A DNA stretch of 64,000 bases from the NCBI RefSeq assembly GCF_000002985.6, contig NC_003279.8:10602001-10666000 (forward strand), written 5' to 3'. The notes under the pieces are model-generated. The model was given only the letters and a program-made list of their open reading frames with translations, had not been told where the DNA came from and did no database searches. Both the position numbers and the translations under genes were made by a program. The stretch comes from Caenorhabditis elegans (Eukaryota; Nematoda; Chromadorea; Rhabditida; Rhabditidae). Shown piece after piece: positions 1 to 12,400 of the stretch. The number at the start of each line of letters is the position of its first letter. Within the stretch, counting starts at the first letter, position 1.

Positions 1-360
1 TTGAATTATCCTCCTTTTTTACATAGAAATCGGTAGAAAAAATAAAATTTCTATTATAAAATTACATTATTGCTCGTCTTCTCCTATGGCTGTAAAAGAA
101 TTTCCGTGTTGACGTTGGTTTATGGCTTTGGTTGTAATAATCTTGATAATTGCCACTTTTGGGAAGATATTTGAACTATTAACCAAAAACGTCCACCGCA
201 AGTTCTTTTTCCTTTTTTGTTATAAATAGTTTCCCACTTTTGGGAAGATATTTGAATTATTGACCGAATAATTTTGATAAATGTAGCGGCATATACTTGA
301 TTTTAAAAGTCATTCACAAAAAAAGGAGAAAAGAATTTGCTGTGGACGAGATTCGAAAAA
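1..360. repeat. Degenerate copies of the tRNA-linked element seen at 1831-2773
   Basis: Bases 1-160 closely match 2536-2690 (same orientation) and the reverse complement of 1905-2070. Short pieces resembling the 3' end of the tRNA at 2135-2216 occur at 191-199 (plus orientation) and 339-356 (minus orientation, mutated). The stretch is therefore a decayed, partly rearranged copy of the element in the long pash-1 intron. No gene is seen here; it probably lies in an upstream pash-1 intron. Confidence 0.7.
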
Positions 361-1062
361 AAAAAGACGATTCAGAAATTTATTTTCTTAAAGAACTGAA
401 ATTCTATGGTGCTGTTTGACAACTTTTTAAAAAATATTTTTAAAAAAATCAGATTTGAAGAGAAATTCGAAATGAAATTTGAAAGGCCTTCAGGTTTTGA
501 AAGAAATGCGGAACGAAATAAAAAAGTTGAGAAATTGAACATCGAAAAACGAAATTTTGCGAGTTAAAAAATCGAAAAAAAAATGTTAAAAATTAACAAT
601 AAAATTCAATTCTTGATCGGATTTTGTACATGAAGAAAAAAAACATGACAAAATATTTGAAAGTCTTCAAAAAAAGGACCAACAAATTGAGCTGTTATTT
701 TTTTGAAAAATTGTAAAACTAAAATTATTTGATTTATTTTGAAAATCGAAAAATCGAAATACTTGTAGCGTAAAATCACTCATGCAGTGCTAAAATGCCC
801 AAATATCGTAGTACAACTTTTGAAAATTCTTTAAAATTTGGTTATTTACAATTAAACATGTGAAATTGCACAGTTTTTCCCACATAATTTTTTAAAAAAA
901 TTTTGATTTCAATGATTTTGGCGAACTTTCATAAATTTAACTTGAATTTTAAACAATCTGAACCATTTGTTTATGATATTTGATCATTTTAGACTATTAT
1001 GAGTGCATTTAGCATATTAAAATTGTGTTTCAATTCGAAAAATAATATATTTTCAATTTCAG
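361..1062. other. AT-rich non-coding sequence, probably pash-1 intron
   Basis: There is no coding exon, RNA gene or clear repeat that I can support. The stretch ends in a TTTCAATTTCAG acceptor directly before the first pash-1 exon of the window, so it is most simply intron sequence. Confidence 0.5.
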
Positions 1063-4000
1063 GTGCATCGATACATAAATCCAGCTGAAAAAGAAGGTGT
1101 TGTTCTGAAAAAAAGAATGAATACAATTCTGAAAAAGCGAGGATTCGATGCAGATTATGATCAATTGAAAAAGAATAATAAACCTGGAGATGTACTACTT
1201 TCATCATCAACTGGAGCAATTCTTATTGATTTAACACCATGTCCAACGAATATAAATAAGCGAAGTGGATCTAAAAAACCATATTTATTAAATCCTATGG
1301 TAAAAAATTAAAATTTGTAGTTTCTCAGAAACCTGATTCATTTTCAATTTCCAGGGAAAAACCACTGTCGCTGTATTGAACGAATTTGTGCAGCGACTTG
1401 CAAAAGGGACACTTTTGTATGAAATTGAAGATACTCGTAATATTCATTGCCCGTACAAAGCAACTGCTCTTCTTACAATGAAAATGTGCACACTCCGTGA
1501 AATGGCTGGTCAATGTAAAGAAAGTCTTGTGGTTCTTAGTGAGATTGCAGCGAATGATGAGAACAGTACGACGTATTCACAAGGTCTTCTGCCTGATTTG
1601 AGTGAGTATTTTATTTACTTGGATAGAAATTTTATTTGGAAAAAAGTAAAATTTTCAAATTATTTGGTCTATTTGAAGTTTTCCTAATAGTTTTAAAAAA
1701 ATTAAATATGCCAGAAGAAAATCCTACTTTTTGAATTTATAAATTAAATTTTTAAATGTTGATATTAAAAGTTAATCACAAAAAAAAAGGAAAAAAAGAA
1801 TTTGCGGTGGACGGGAAGGTGGGTGGGTGGAAAACAGAAAAAAACCGATACATTTACCAAAACCCTCGATAAGTCTTCGGTCAATAATTCAAATATCTTC
1901 CCAAAAGTGGCAATTATTAGAAAAAAACATAACGACCAAAGCCATAAAACAACGACAACACGGAAATTCTTTTACAACCATAGGAGAAGACGAGCAATAA
2001 TGTAATTTTATAATAGAAATTTTATTTTTTCTACCGATTTCTATGTAAAAAAGGAGGATAATTCAAACTTAATTTAAATTTTAAAATTATTTCCAATAAA
2101 AATCTGCATCACAAAAAAAAGGAAAAAAGAATTTGCGGTGGACGGGATTCGAACCCGCGCTCTGTTACCAGAATAGGATCGGGAGTCCTACGCCTTGACC
2201 GCTCGGCCACCACCGCGCGGATTCTGAAAAATAGTAATTAATTGAAATCTAGAACGCTTGGCGGATATTGATAGATTTACAGTTTATAGTGTTTCTAGTA
2301 AAATAGTGAAGAATAATTATAGAAGATTTAAGAGAGTTGTAAATTATTTATATTTTTCTTTCAATAATTATTTAGTTAGGTTTTCCAGAAGGTTTTGTTT
2401 TCATCAAAGGCGTAGGACTCCCGATCCTATTCTGGTAACAGAGCGCGGGTTCGAATCCCGTCCACCGCAAATTCTTTTTTCCTTTTTTTTGTGATGCAGA
2501 TTTTTATTGGAAATAATTTTAAAATTTAAATTAAGTTTGAATTATCCTCCTTTTTTACATAGAAATCGGTAGAAAAAATAAAATTTCTATTATAAAATTA
2601 CATTATTGCTCGTCTTCTCCTATGGTTGTAAAAGAATTTCCGTGTTGTCGTTGTTTTATGGCTTTGGTCGTTATGTTTTTTTCTAATAATTGCCACTTTT
2701 GTGAAGATATTTGAATTATCGACCGAAGACTTATCGAGGGTTTTGGTAAATGTATCGGTTTTTTTCTGTTTTTTTAAAGTTAATGTTTGGCAATAATAAC
2801 GTTTTGTTATTCGAAAATTATGATTTTCTTCGAAGACTGTGCGTTTTTTTAAAATGGTTTACCAATACAAAAGTTAATTTTAATTTTAAAATTCTAACTT
2901 TTAATTATTTCAGGGCGATTTCCAGTAGGAAGTGGAGTTGGTGCAAATAAAAAGACTGCTCGGCTGGTTGCTGCACGTGATGCTCTTTTGAAATTAATTC
3001 CAAAATTGAGAGTATCAGAAGATAATGTGTGTGATGGAATGGTTGAGGAAGATGGAACACAACAAGGATTCGAAGAACTCTTCAAAAAAGTGAAAATCGA
3101 TTCTCCGAATCTTGTTCAAATGTGCACACAATGTGCTATTCCAAAACCATATAATTTATTACGAGACGCAGTTAGTAGATCACTACGTTGGAATGGAATG
3201 GAATTAGTGATGAAAAAAGAAATGATTGGAAACGGAAGTCAACTGTCGAAAGTTATACTTATTCTTGGAGATATACAGGAAGAAGCTGAAGCTGTTGGTG
3301 TCAAACAGGCAACTCAGATGGCATCTCAGCGATTATTCAAGAAAATGCATCCGGAACTATTGACATATGGAAGTTTTTTGGAAATCTACGGAAGACTTGA
3401 TGATAAATCGAAAATTGATAATGCGAAGAAACAACATGACGAGGTAAAATTATTTTCAATTGATTCGAAATTTTTGAAAAAAATTGTTCAAAAATCCTGA
3501 AAAAAATCCGGAAAAATGTATGAAAAAAATAAGAAACCTGTAATTTTCCATGAGAAAAGATACACATTTCTTTTAAAAAAATAGAGAAATTGATCGGAAA
3601 TTATGAAAAATGAAGTTGTTCAAAATCAAAAAAACAGCAAACCGAAAAAAGAAAATTTCAAAAATATAAAATCATAAATTAATACAGGAAAAATATTAAA
3701 AAGAAAACGAAAATGTTTGATTGATTTTTAAATAATATATATTTTGTTGCAAAGTTTGATAAAAATCTGGAAAGCTGGCTAAACATTTTTATTTGCTGAA
3801 AAGTTGTTTGCGCTTTCAATTTTCCGCCAGTTTTTCAGATTCTTTTCGAATTTTTCAACTACAACAAATGTGTTTTCTTTATTTCTAATTTGAAAAGTTT
3901 GGATTACCATGCTGAAATAAGCGCTGTTGTTCAACATTCAAAATCTTATTTTCAGGTCGTACGTCTCCCAGATACTGGAAATCTGCTTGCTCCAAACTTC

Positions 4001-4348
4001 ATCGTACTCTCCAAACTTTCGGAAGAAATGAAGAACATCTCACTAGTCTATCCACCTAGAAAGTTTCTCTATGGTCTCGCAACGAATTCTACTGGAATCA
4101 AACATGACATACGAAATGTGCTAACTCAAACATTGATGGCAACTCTGCCTCCACCACCACCTCAATTCTTTCCAATGATTGGTGGTCCTCCATTGATGCA
4201 TCCAACATTTTCCACGTCAGCACCACCACCTCCTCCACCGCCTCAACCAATGGAATACGGGTATAATCCGATGAAGCAGATGCCTTCGAGAAAACGGGGA
4301 AGACATGACGATTCATCATCCCCATCACATCAGAAACCACACAAATAG
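1063..4348 (+). CDS. pash-1: PASH-1 (DGCR8/Pasha), Microprocessor dsRNA-binding subunit, 3' part
   Basis: This protein partners Drosha in the nuclear Microprocessor and positions it on primary microRNA hairpins. Exons seen: 1063-1299, 1355-1601, 2914-3443 and 3956-4348 (TAG); phases agree at every junction. The first exon starts in phase 0 at an acceptor with no start codon, so the N-terminal part (including the haem-binding region known in DGCR8) lies upstream of the window. Visible domains: the core entry motif LLNPMGKT, a first dsRBD closing with FPVGSGVGANKKTARLVAARD (helix-2 lysines present), a second dsRBD across exon 3, and a C-terminal tail with proline runs and the basic patch SRKRGR. 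The 1.3-kb intron 1602-2913 contains a tRNA and a large inverted duplication, unusual in a gene with otherwise short introns. The family is certain; the symbol rests on that plus remembered location next to lam-3. Confidence 0.93.
1804..1815 (-). repeat. Isolated copy of the tRNA 3' end
   Basis: GCGGTGGACGGG matches the last 12 bases of the tRNA at 2135-2216. It is preceded by the same A-rich stretch that precedes the true gene on the plus strand. It is a broken copy at the outer edge of the inverted duplication. Confidence 0.7.
2135..2216 (-). tRNA. V-arm tRNA with anticodon CCC (nev-tRNA-Gly type)
   Basis: An 82-nt class II tRNA read from the minus strand. The 7-bp acceptor stem is perfect (GCGGTGG with CCACCGC). 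The D-arm is GCC/GGC with the box A-like GGCCGAGCGGTC. The anticodon stem TAGGA/TCCTA encloses the loop CTCCCGA, so the anticodon is CCC (glycine GGG by the standard code). A long variable arm has stem TCTG/CAGA and loop GTAA, and the T-arm contains TTCGAAT. The base after the acceptor stem is A, as in leucine tRNAs. Ordinary glycine tRNAs are class I with a short variable loop, so this matches the nematode-specific V-arm-containing (nev) tRNAs known from C. elegans, whose CCC members were reported to accept leucine in vitro. A T-run terminator follows on the minus strand (2130-2100). It lies antisense inside a pash-1 intron. Confidence 0.9.
2407..2468 (+). pseudogene. 5'-truncated copy of the CCC V-arm tRNA
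   Basis: This 62-nt stretch is identical to the 3' three quarters of the tRNA at 2135-2216: anticodon stem and loop with CCC, variable arm, T-arm and 3' acceptor strand. It lacks the 5' acceptor strand and the D-arm, including box A, so it should not fold or be transcribed as a tRNA. Its left edge is the breakpoint of the inverted duplication. Confidence 0.9.
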
Positions 4349-6492
4349 TATATTCACCTCATATGTTTGTTGTTTTGTTGGTAGTTTTAATTTTTAAATA
4401 TGTATTGTTTAGAAATAGAAAATCTCCGAAATGGGAGCCAAAGATTTTCGGAGTTCGATTTTATTGTAATACCTGATTTCCAATTTATTTATTTGTATTC
4501 AACTTGCCCCTTTCTTTCATGTTCTCACGTTTTATAGCACAGTTCTCTCTTTTCATTGTTATATTTCGAATTTTTGATGTGATTTTATTCCAACTCTATA
4601 TGAAGCATAATGCTCCTTGTTGCAACTTGTGTTCCCTTCTGTTTGCCTCTCTAGCTCTCTATGGAGAACATTGAGGCAAAGAGATCGAGGTTAGACAAAT
4701 AAAAAAGATGATGATGGGAAGGATGGTAAATATAACAAAACAGTAGAGCGAGTGGCCCCTACTGTTGAGTTAGCCATCCGTCCCGTTCCTGCCTTCCCAC
4801 AGGCAACTTTTGGATCATCTATCCGTATATTACGTAATTTGATGACCTTTTTCGGGTACCATATAGCTCTCACATTTTACCTCCTCATGTTTATCGATTT
4901 GGAAGAAGAAGAAGAAGAGAGGAGTCGGAAGAGATATGATGAATGTGATAAGAAATGATTATTATTATTTGAAGGTCATGTCTCTCTCGTTTGAACATTC
5001 GAACGGTCATTTTGGTCATGTACTATACAATTCAATGATTCATCTTATTTTATACAAGATTTCTGGGATTTCTAGATTTTCCAATTTTCTCGTAACTTTT
5101 CTCTCAAGCTGTAAACCTGACCATTTCCACATTACCCAGACCCGAAGTTTTGCGATTTTTGCCTCTTAATTACGGTACCCGGTCTCGACACGAAATGTTT
5201 TTTTGTTAAATACAAACGGGTAAGCGTCTTTAAAGAGTACTGTAATTTCAAAATTTCGATGTTGCGGATTCCTCAGTTTTTTTTAAACGTTTGTCAAAAT
5301 TTGTATGTTATTTTTCAGAAAATGTTCTAATGCCTTAAAAAATTGGAGTAATTGAAATTTTGTCAATTTTCAAATTTTAAAATTGAAAATTGTAGCTTTT
5401 TCGACTCACACTTTAAAGGAGCACACACTCATATTTTGTAGATTAATAAAGTGTTTTCTAATTATTCGCAAAATTTTATTTGAAGGGACATGCCGTTTTC
5501 TCGATGGGTCTCGCCACGATCTCACTTAAATTTTCATAATTGGAGCTACAAAATTTTATCCTAAAAAGATTAATTTAATATCTAAATCGGAAGTTATTTA
5601 GATTTTACAAAAAAACAATTATTTCATTTAATTTATCAGTTTCTGAAGTTAAACTTAAACTTAAAAAAAAAGACTGACCTAGGAGTAGGCGGTAAACGAT
5701 TTTTTTTTCGGCAAATCTGCAAATCGGCGAATTGCCAGAATTGAAAACATACGGCAAATCGGCAATTTGCCAACAATCGAAATTTCCTGCAAGTCGGCAA
5801 ACTGGCAATTTGCCGATTTACCGAACGGCAATTGTCTCCTGCTCTGACCCCCATTTTATATATGAGATGGTCCTGCACTATATTGACTCGAAAGTGTCAT
5901 TCACTTTTATCATGTTACAACAAAAAGCGACCGTACCCCTTTTCCTGTCCTCCTTCTATCGACTGGTCATTCATACAATATTTGTCCACTTCTTACCATT
6001 TGACCGATGCTCTTTACTCCAAATGGCCTCTTAAAGTTTGCGTAAGATTAGAAAGAGGTTCTGGCATAACTCTCTCTCTCTCTTTCTGTTCCCACTCAAA
6101 TTGATTCTACTTCACAGTATTACGCTTTGAGAGAGCAAGAGTTGTATAGTTTATTTGGTTTTAGTGGTGTTATTTTAGAATCAAAAGTATAGTAATTTTA
6201 AATTATAATCTTATAGGTTACACTACTAGTTTGACCTTGTGTTACCAAAAAAGACGGATTTTCAATCAAATTACAGTCAAAACTTTCTGTTTCAGATGTA
6301 TCTGTGATTTTTTATTAAAGTTGAATTATCATTTAATTAAACAATTGTTAAAGATTTTCCTAAATTACCCATTTTAGGAATTAAAAAAATCTATTTTATC
6401 TGTTTTCTTCTATCTGTCCGTATTGTTCTATCGCCTTGTTATGTTTTCCTAAATTCCCCAATTTCAATTTCCAGAAACCCAGGAATTTTTCA
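4349..6492. other. pash-1 3' UTR and lam-3 upstream region
   Basis: About 2.1 kb between stop and start codons. It holds the pash-1 3' UTR, a TCTCTCTC-rich tract near 6070-6085, a dispersed 'GTACCCGGTCTCGACACG... TTTAAAGAGTACTGTA' element at about 5171-5250, and a 'GGCAAATCGGCAATTTGCC' type repeat at 5695-5835. A TTTCCAG just before 6477 is a plausible trans-splice acceptor for lam-3. No other gene is seen. Confidence 0.6.
5695..5835. repeat. CGGCAAATCGGCAATTTGCC-type foldback repeat
   Basis: Several overlapping, mutually inverted copies of a CGGCAAAT / ATTTGCCG motif occur within 140 bp, giving a self-complementary cluster. This is a common kind of dispersed palindromic repeat in Caenorhabditis; none of it is coding. 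Confidence 0.7.
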
Positions 6493-9400
6493 ATGCGGCT
6501 CTGGCTAGGTCTCCTAGCTGTGAGCAACATTGCTCTTGGTGGTTGGAATACTTCAGAAGATGCATCAATATGGGAAAATTATGTGGAAGATTCTAATTAT
6601 CACGAGTTTATTAGCTCGGAAAGCGGTAAGCTAATTTTGAAGAATTTTGGAATTTTTAAGGAAAATCGAAAGCTCTAAATTTAAATCATCTCATCACATA
6701 AGATTATTACTTGATTATAAACCATCATGCCTACGGGTTTTGAAGTTAGGGTCCCGCCGCGAATAGTGATATTACTGTACTAGTTAATTAACACTTTGTC
6801 AAAAATTGAATAAGCCCTTGGCAGGCACTCACTTTCCTTCAGTTTTTGCGCATATTTTGCATTTTCAGCGCCAATTATACCGTACCCGGTCTCGATGCGA
6901 CACTTTTTAATGCATAAGGCTGTGCGCCTTTAAAGATTACTGTAGCTTCAATCATAGGTTTTCTCTCAATTGGTGGAAAAGTATGTATTTTTATTCTGTT
7001 TTAATTTTAAAATCAAGTAAGAATTCTTTTTATCGAAAAACGATGAAAATTCCGCAGCACCGAGAGTTTGAAACTACAGTACTCTTTAAAGACTCACATA
7101 TTTTCTAACTCTGCAACAATGTTTCTTATCGAGACCTGGTACCGTATTTTTGGCTGAAAATTTGCAAAATTTTGCGTCTCCACAATATTAAAATATTCAA
7201 GAATTGACAGTACATATCTCGCTTATTCTCGTATTTCTCGAAAGTTTTAGGTTTTACAAGAATCTCTGGGAAATTTTAAAAAAACATATTACAGACTATT
7301 ATTTTGAAAATGTATTTTTCCAGAACGAGGACTCTTCCCGAACATTTTCAATTTGGCTACCAACTCCTTAATCACTGCGACAGATACCTGTGGTCAATAC
7401 ACTGCTGAAGAATATTGTAAACTAGTAGAACATGTCCTTCTACGAAAAACAACAAATACTCAATCACCTCAATGTGATATTTGTGATGCAAATAATGTTC
7501 ATAAGCGACATCCAATTGAGTATGCAATTGATGGAACACGTAGATGGTGGCAGTCACCATCACTGGCAAATGGATTGAGATTCGAAAAAGTAAATATTAC
7601 AATTGATTTGAGACAAGAATATCAAGTTGCATATATTATTCTTAAAATGGGAAACTCTCCACGCCCTGGAACATGGGTTTTAGAGAAATCATTGGATGGA
7701 GAATATTATGAGCCATGGCAATATTATGCAATGCAAGATGCTGAATGTATGAGACAATTTGGAATTCCTGCAACAACGGGAGTACCTAGATTTCAAAAAG
7801 AAGACGAAGTACATTGTACATCTGAATATTCAAAGATCACACCACTTGAGAATGGAGAAATTCATACATCTTTGGTAAATGGAAGACCTGGAGCTGAGAA
7901 TACAAGCCTTGAACTACAAAAGTTTACGAGAGCTCGATTTGTGAGGCTACGACTTATCTCGCCAAGAACTTTGAATGCTGATCTAATGATTATCAATAAA
8001 AAGTCGGATTCATTGGATAAATCTGTAACTATGAGGTTTGTTAGAGTGATCAAATTAAAATTATTTCTATTTTTCAGATATTTCTATTCAATTTCGGATA
8101 TTTCAATCGGAGGTCAATGTATTTGTTATGGTCACGCTGAGAGTTGTCCAAGTGATCCTGTTACCGGGGTAAATCAAATAACATATTTGATAAGTTAAAG
8201 ATTAATATTAAAAATATCTTGAGTACCCAAATTAACACAACGTAAAGGGAAAAATCAATAAAAAGCTTTTGATTTCGAGTATTTTAAACATCTGGCGAAG
8301 TTATTTTCTGTAAGGAAATATTATATTTCTAAAAATATATAAAAATGTCGGAAACGATTTTTTGTAAGTAATTACTTTTGTTGAGTGGAAAATCAAAAAA
8401 TAAAAAAACAAGTTTTGGTTTTAACCCAGTACAACTCTTTCAAACTTTTAAAGTACCTCTTTTCCAGCAATTCAAATGCGAATGTCGTCACAACACTTGC
8501 GGAGAGTCATGTAATCGTTGTTGTCCACTTTTCAATCAACTTCCATGGAAACCTGGTACCAATTCTCATCCGAATGTATGTCAACAGTGTCAATGTTTCA
8601 ATCATGCTCATTCATGTGTTTATGACGATGAATTGGATCGGAACAAGTGGTCAATAACTCCAGAAGGAGTCTATGAAGGTGGAGGTAGATGTCTGGAATG
8701 TGCACATAATACTGAAGGATTCAATTGTGAACGGTGTAAAGATGGATACTACAGACCTTCTGGATTATCACATTACAGGTAATTTTTAGACAAATTAAAA
8801 TAGGAATAGCTGTTGTGTGTCTGTGCTCTGAATGTTATAGTATCGTTCGATTTCCAGTAAGGGTGGACAGGCATTGCGTAGGCAGGCGTATTGTTGGTAT
8901 GCTTTAGGCGAATATGTAGGCAGGCATGGCGTTGCCGTGTACCTACAGAAAAGAAGTAAGCATGTATGCCGAAAGGGTACAAAGTAGGCAAGTTTATCAG
9001 GAATGATATAGGGCTAACGGTGTGCTTAAACTAGGCATGGCGTGACGTAGAAACATACTTCGGTAGGTACCCAAAAATGTTTCTGCCTGTTAAAATGTGC
9101 CTGTCTACAGTATTTGAACATTATTCTGTTTAGGCAATATCATTAGATTTTTAAAGTTCATGCCTAAAAACCCAAAAACATGCAATATCTTAAACTTTCA
9201 ATTTTCAGAGAAGACGCATGCCGTACCTGTGAATGTGACCCTGTTGGAAGTGTCTCTGATGCTTGTGTCCGTGATGATCAAAGCGCTGAAAATGGTCAAA
9301 AGCCAGGTGATTGCATCTGCAAACCAGGATTTGGAGGTCGTAGATGCGAGAGATGTGCTCCAGGATACCGTAATCATCCAACGTGTGAACCGTGTCCTTG

Positions 9401-12400
9401 CAATCGTGCTGGAAGTGTCAACTTTGATACATGTGATGGAGCAAGCTGTCAGTGTAAGGCCAACGTTGAAGGAATCTATTGTGATAGATGTAAAGCTGGA
9501 ACAATTCATTTATCGGCTTCCAATCCTTTGGGTTGTCAACCATGCTTCTGTTTTGGTCACTCGAGTACTTGTACCCAAGGAAAATGGAATAAAGCTCAGA
9601 TAATCAATAATATTGGTTGGCATTTGACTGACTTGACTGGAGGCAAAGATGTGAAGCCTGAAGTGGAAAATGGAGAAGTTCTGATGTTCAATGCAAATCA
9701 AAATCAAGATCGAAGCTTATACTACTGGAAGGCTCCTGATAGTTTCAAGGGGAATATGTTAAATAGTTATGGAGGATATCTTCATTATGATGTCTATTAT
9801 GTTCCTACTGAACAAGGTGCAACAGTTTTTGTAGCAGATGTTGCAATTGAAGGAAATGGAATCAAGATTGAATATCACTCAAGAATCGAATTCCTTCCAC
9901 GAGAGAAAATGACAGTTGCAATTCCAATGAGTGAACTGAGTGGATGGTACAATGCTGAAGCAAGAAGTCCAGTTGATAAAGCTGATATGATGAGAGCTCT
10001 CGCAAATGTTGACAGATTCACAGTTCGTGCAACATACCATCAACCTCAGTTACAATCCAGCATTTTTGGATTATCACTGGACACTGCTGTTCCTGCTCCA
10101 GATGAGATTGTTGAGGAGGACACATCACTCAAAGCACTCGCCTATCATACTCAAGATACTTTGATGGGTGGAGTAGAAGTATGTGAGTGCCCTGAAAACT
10201 TTGCTGGAAATAGTTGTGAATCTTGTGTGCCTGGATATCGAAGAGTCAACAATCAGCTGTATGGTGGAAGATGTGAGAAGTGTGATTGTCATGGAAACTC
10301 TGAAGAATGTGATCCATTCACTGGAGAATGTCTCAATTGTAGACATAATACCACTGGAAGTCGATGTGAACTCTGTAAACCAGGACACGTCGGAAATCCA
10401 TCTCGTGGAGGAGAACTCGGAGCCTGCGAGCAATGTGAATGTCCAAGTCTCGACTTGAATCCAAATCCTGAATGTATTTCAACTGAACTAGCAGTGTTAG
10501 GATCAGTTGCATCGAATGAAGACAACTATGTTTGTATAAACTGTCCACTTGGTTACGAAGGAAATAAATGTGAATACTGTTCCGATGGATTCTTCGAAGA
10601 TCCATTGACCGGAAAATGCATCGAATGTACCTGTAACGGGAATATCGATCCAATGGGAATCGGAAATTGTGATTCTGAAACCGGAAAATGCCTGAAATGT
10701 ATTGGTCATACAACAGGAGATTCCTGCGAGAGCTGCAAGGAGCATCACTGGGGAAATGCTCAACTTCACACTTGCAAACCATGCGGATGTCATACCCAGG
10801 GAGCTGTGAATCCACAATGTAGTGAGGAAAATGGAGAATGTGAGTGCAAGGAGAACTATATTGGAGCACAATGTGATCGATGCAAAGAGAATCATGGAGA
10901 TGTGGAGAATGGATGTCCAGCTTGTGATTGTAATGATACAGGAAGTATTGGAAGTGATTGTGATCAAGTCAGTGGACAGTGTAACTGTAAGCAAGGAGTT
11001 TTTGGAAAACAATGTGATCAGTGTAGACCTTCGTATTTCAATTTCACTGATGCAGGATGTCAGTTTTGTCATTGTAATATTTACGGATCGATTGAAGATG
11101 GAAAATGTGATCAGACAACTGGAAAATGTGAATGTAGAGAGAATGTTGAAGGAACAATGTGCGAAAAGTGTGCGGATGGATACTTCAATATTACCAGCGG
11201 AGATGGATGTGAAGATTGCGGATGTGATCCAACTGGATCCGAGGATGTCTCTTGTAACCTTGTCACAGGACAGTGTGTCTGCAAACCAGGAGTCACCGGG
11301 CTCAAATGTGATTCTTGCCTTCCGAACTTCTACGGACTAACATCAGAAGGATGTACTGAATGTGAACCGTGTCCTGCTCCAGGACAAGTCTGTGATCCAA
11401 TCGACGGAAGCTGTGTATGCCCTCCAAACACTGTTGGAGAAATGTGTGAGAATTGTACAACGAATGCATGGGATTATCATCCATTGAATGGATGTAAACT
11501 TTGTGATTGTTCGGACATTGGAAGCGACGGTGGAATGTGCAACACGTTTACAGGACAATGTAAGTGTAAGGCAGCATATGTTGGACTGAAGTGTGACTTG
11601 TGTACTCATGGATTCTTCAACTTCCCAACTTGTGAACCATGCGGATGTAATGCTGCAGGAACTGATCCATTGCAATGTAAAGATGGACAATGCTTGTGTA
11701 ACGAGATTGGTGAATGTCCTTGCAAAGTAAGTTTTTTTCAAATATAGTTCTTTCGGATAGTGACAAATGATTATAAACTAATTCCGCTCAAGATCATAAA
11801 AATTAAAATAATCTGCCCACTTTTGCACGATTTTAAAAACTGGCATCTGATATTATTAAAACCCTTCTATTGAATTCAAGATCAAGAAACTTTCATTAGA
11901 AGTTGGTTCCAATATGAACCGAAAAATTTACTGCGAACTCAAAATAAGACTGAAACTTCCAGAAAAACGTGCATGGAACGAAATGCGACCAATGTGGAGA
12001 AGGAACATTCAGTTTGGATTCATCAAATCTCAAAGGATGTACTGAATGCTTCTGCTTCAATCGAACCTCAAATTGTGAACAATCTGATCTTGTATGGCAA
12101 CAAATGTACGCAGAAGATCGTCGAGCTGTATTCCAAGAACCTTGGGAATTTTATACAAAGAAGCACAACATTAATCTATTGAGAGTAAGTTTGTCTCTGG
12201 ATCTCAGTTTAATTCATTTTAACTTTAGGAGAAGCCATCACATTTCAACAGTTATCCAACAGATGCTACACCACTTTATTGGCCTCTACCATCCACTATG
12301 CTTGGTGACAGAACCGCTAGTTACAATGGATTTTTGAGATTCAAAATTTGGAATGAGGATAACAGAAGAGGATTACATGGAATTCGACCGGATCAACAGT

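Larger units (their letters stand above)
1831..2773. repeat. Large inverted duplication with about 366-bp arms
   Basis: The left arm, about 1831-2196, is the near-perfect reverse complement of the right arm, about 2407-2773, with a unique spacer of about 210 bp (2197-2406). Both arms carry the tRNA 3' half, the same T-rich tail, and the body that is also present at 1-160. The left arm continues outward into a complete tRNA 5' half; the right arm starts inside the tRNA. The structure would fold into a very long hairpin if transcribed within pash-1 pre-mRNA. Confidence 0.9.

Noticed and set aside
5605-6104. Overlapping frames between pash-1 and lam-3
   Set aside because: They run over the GGCAAATCGGCAATTTGCC repeat and have no coding bias outside it.
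10125-11741. Long minus-strand frames across lam-3 exon 5
   Set aside because: They are shadows of the Cys-rich LE repeats on the plus strand, with no splice signals or starts of their own.
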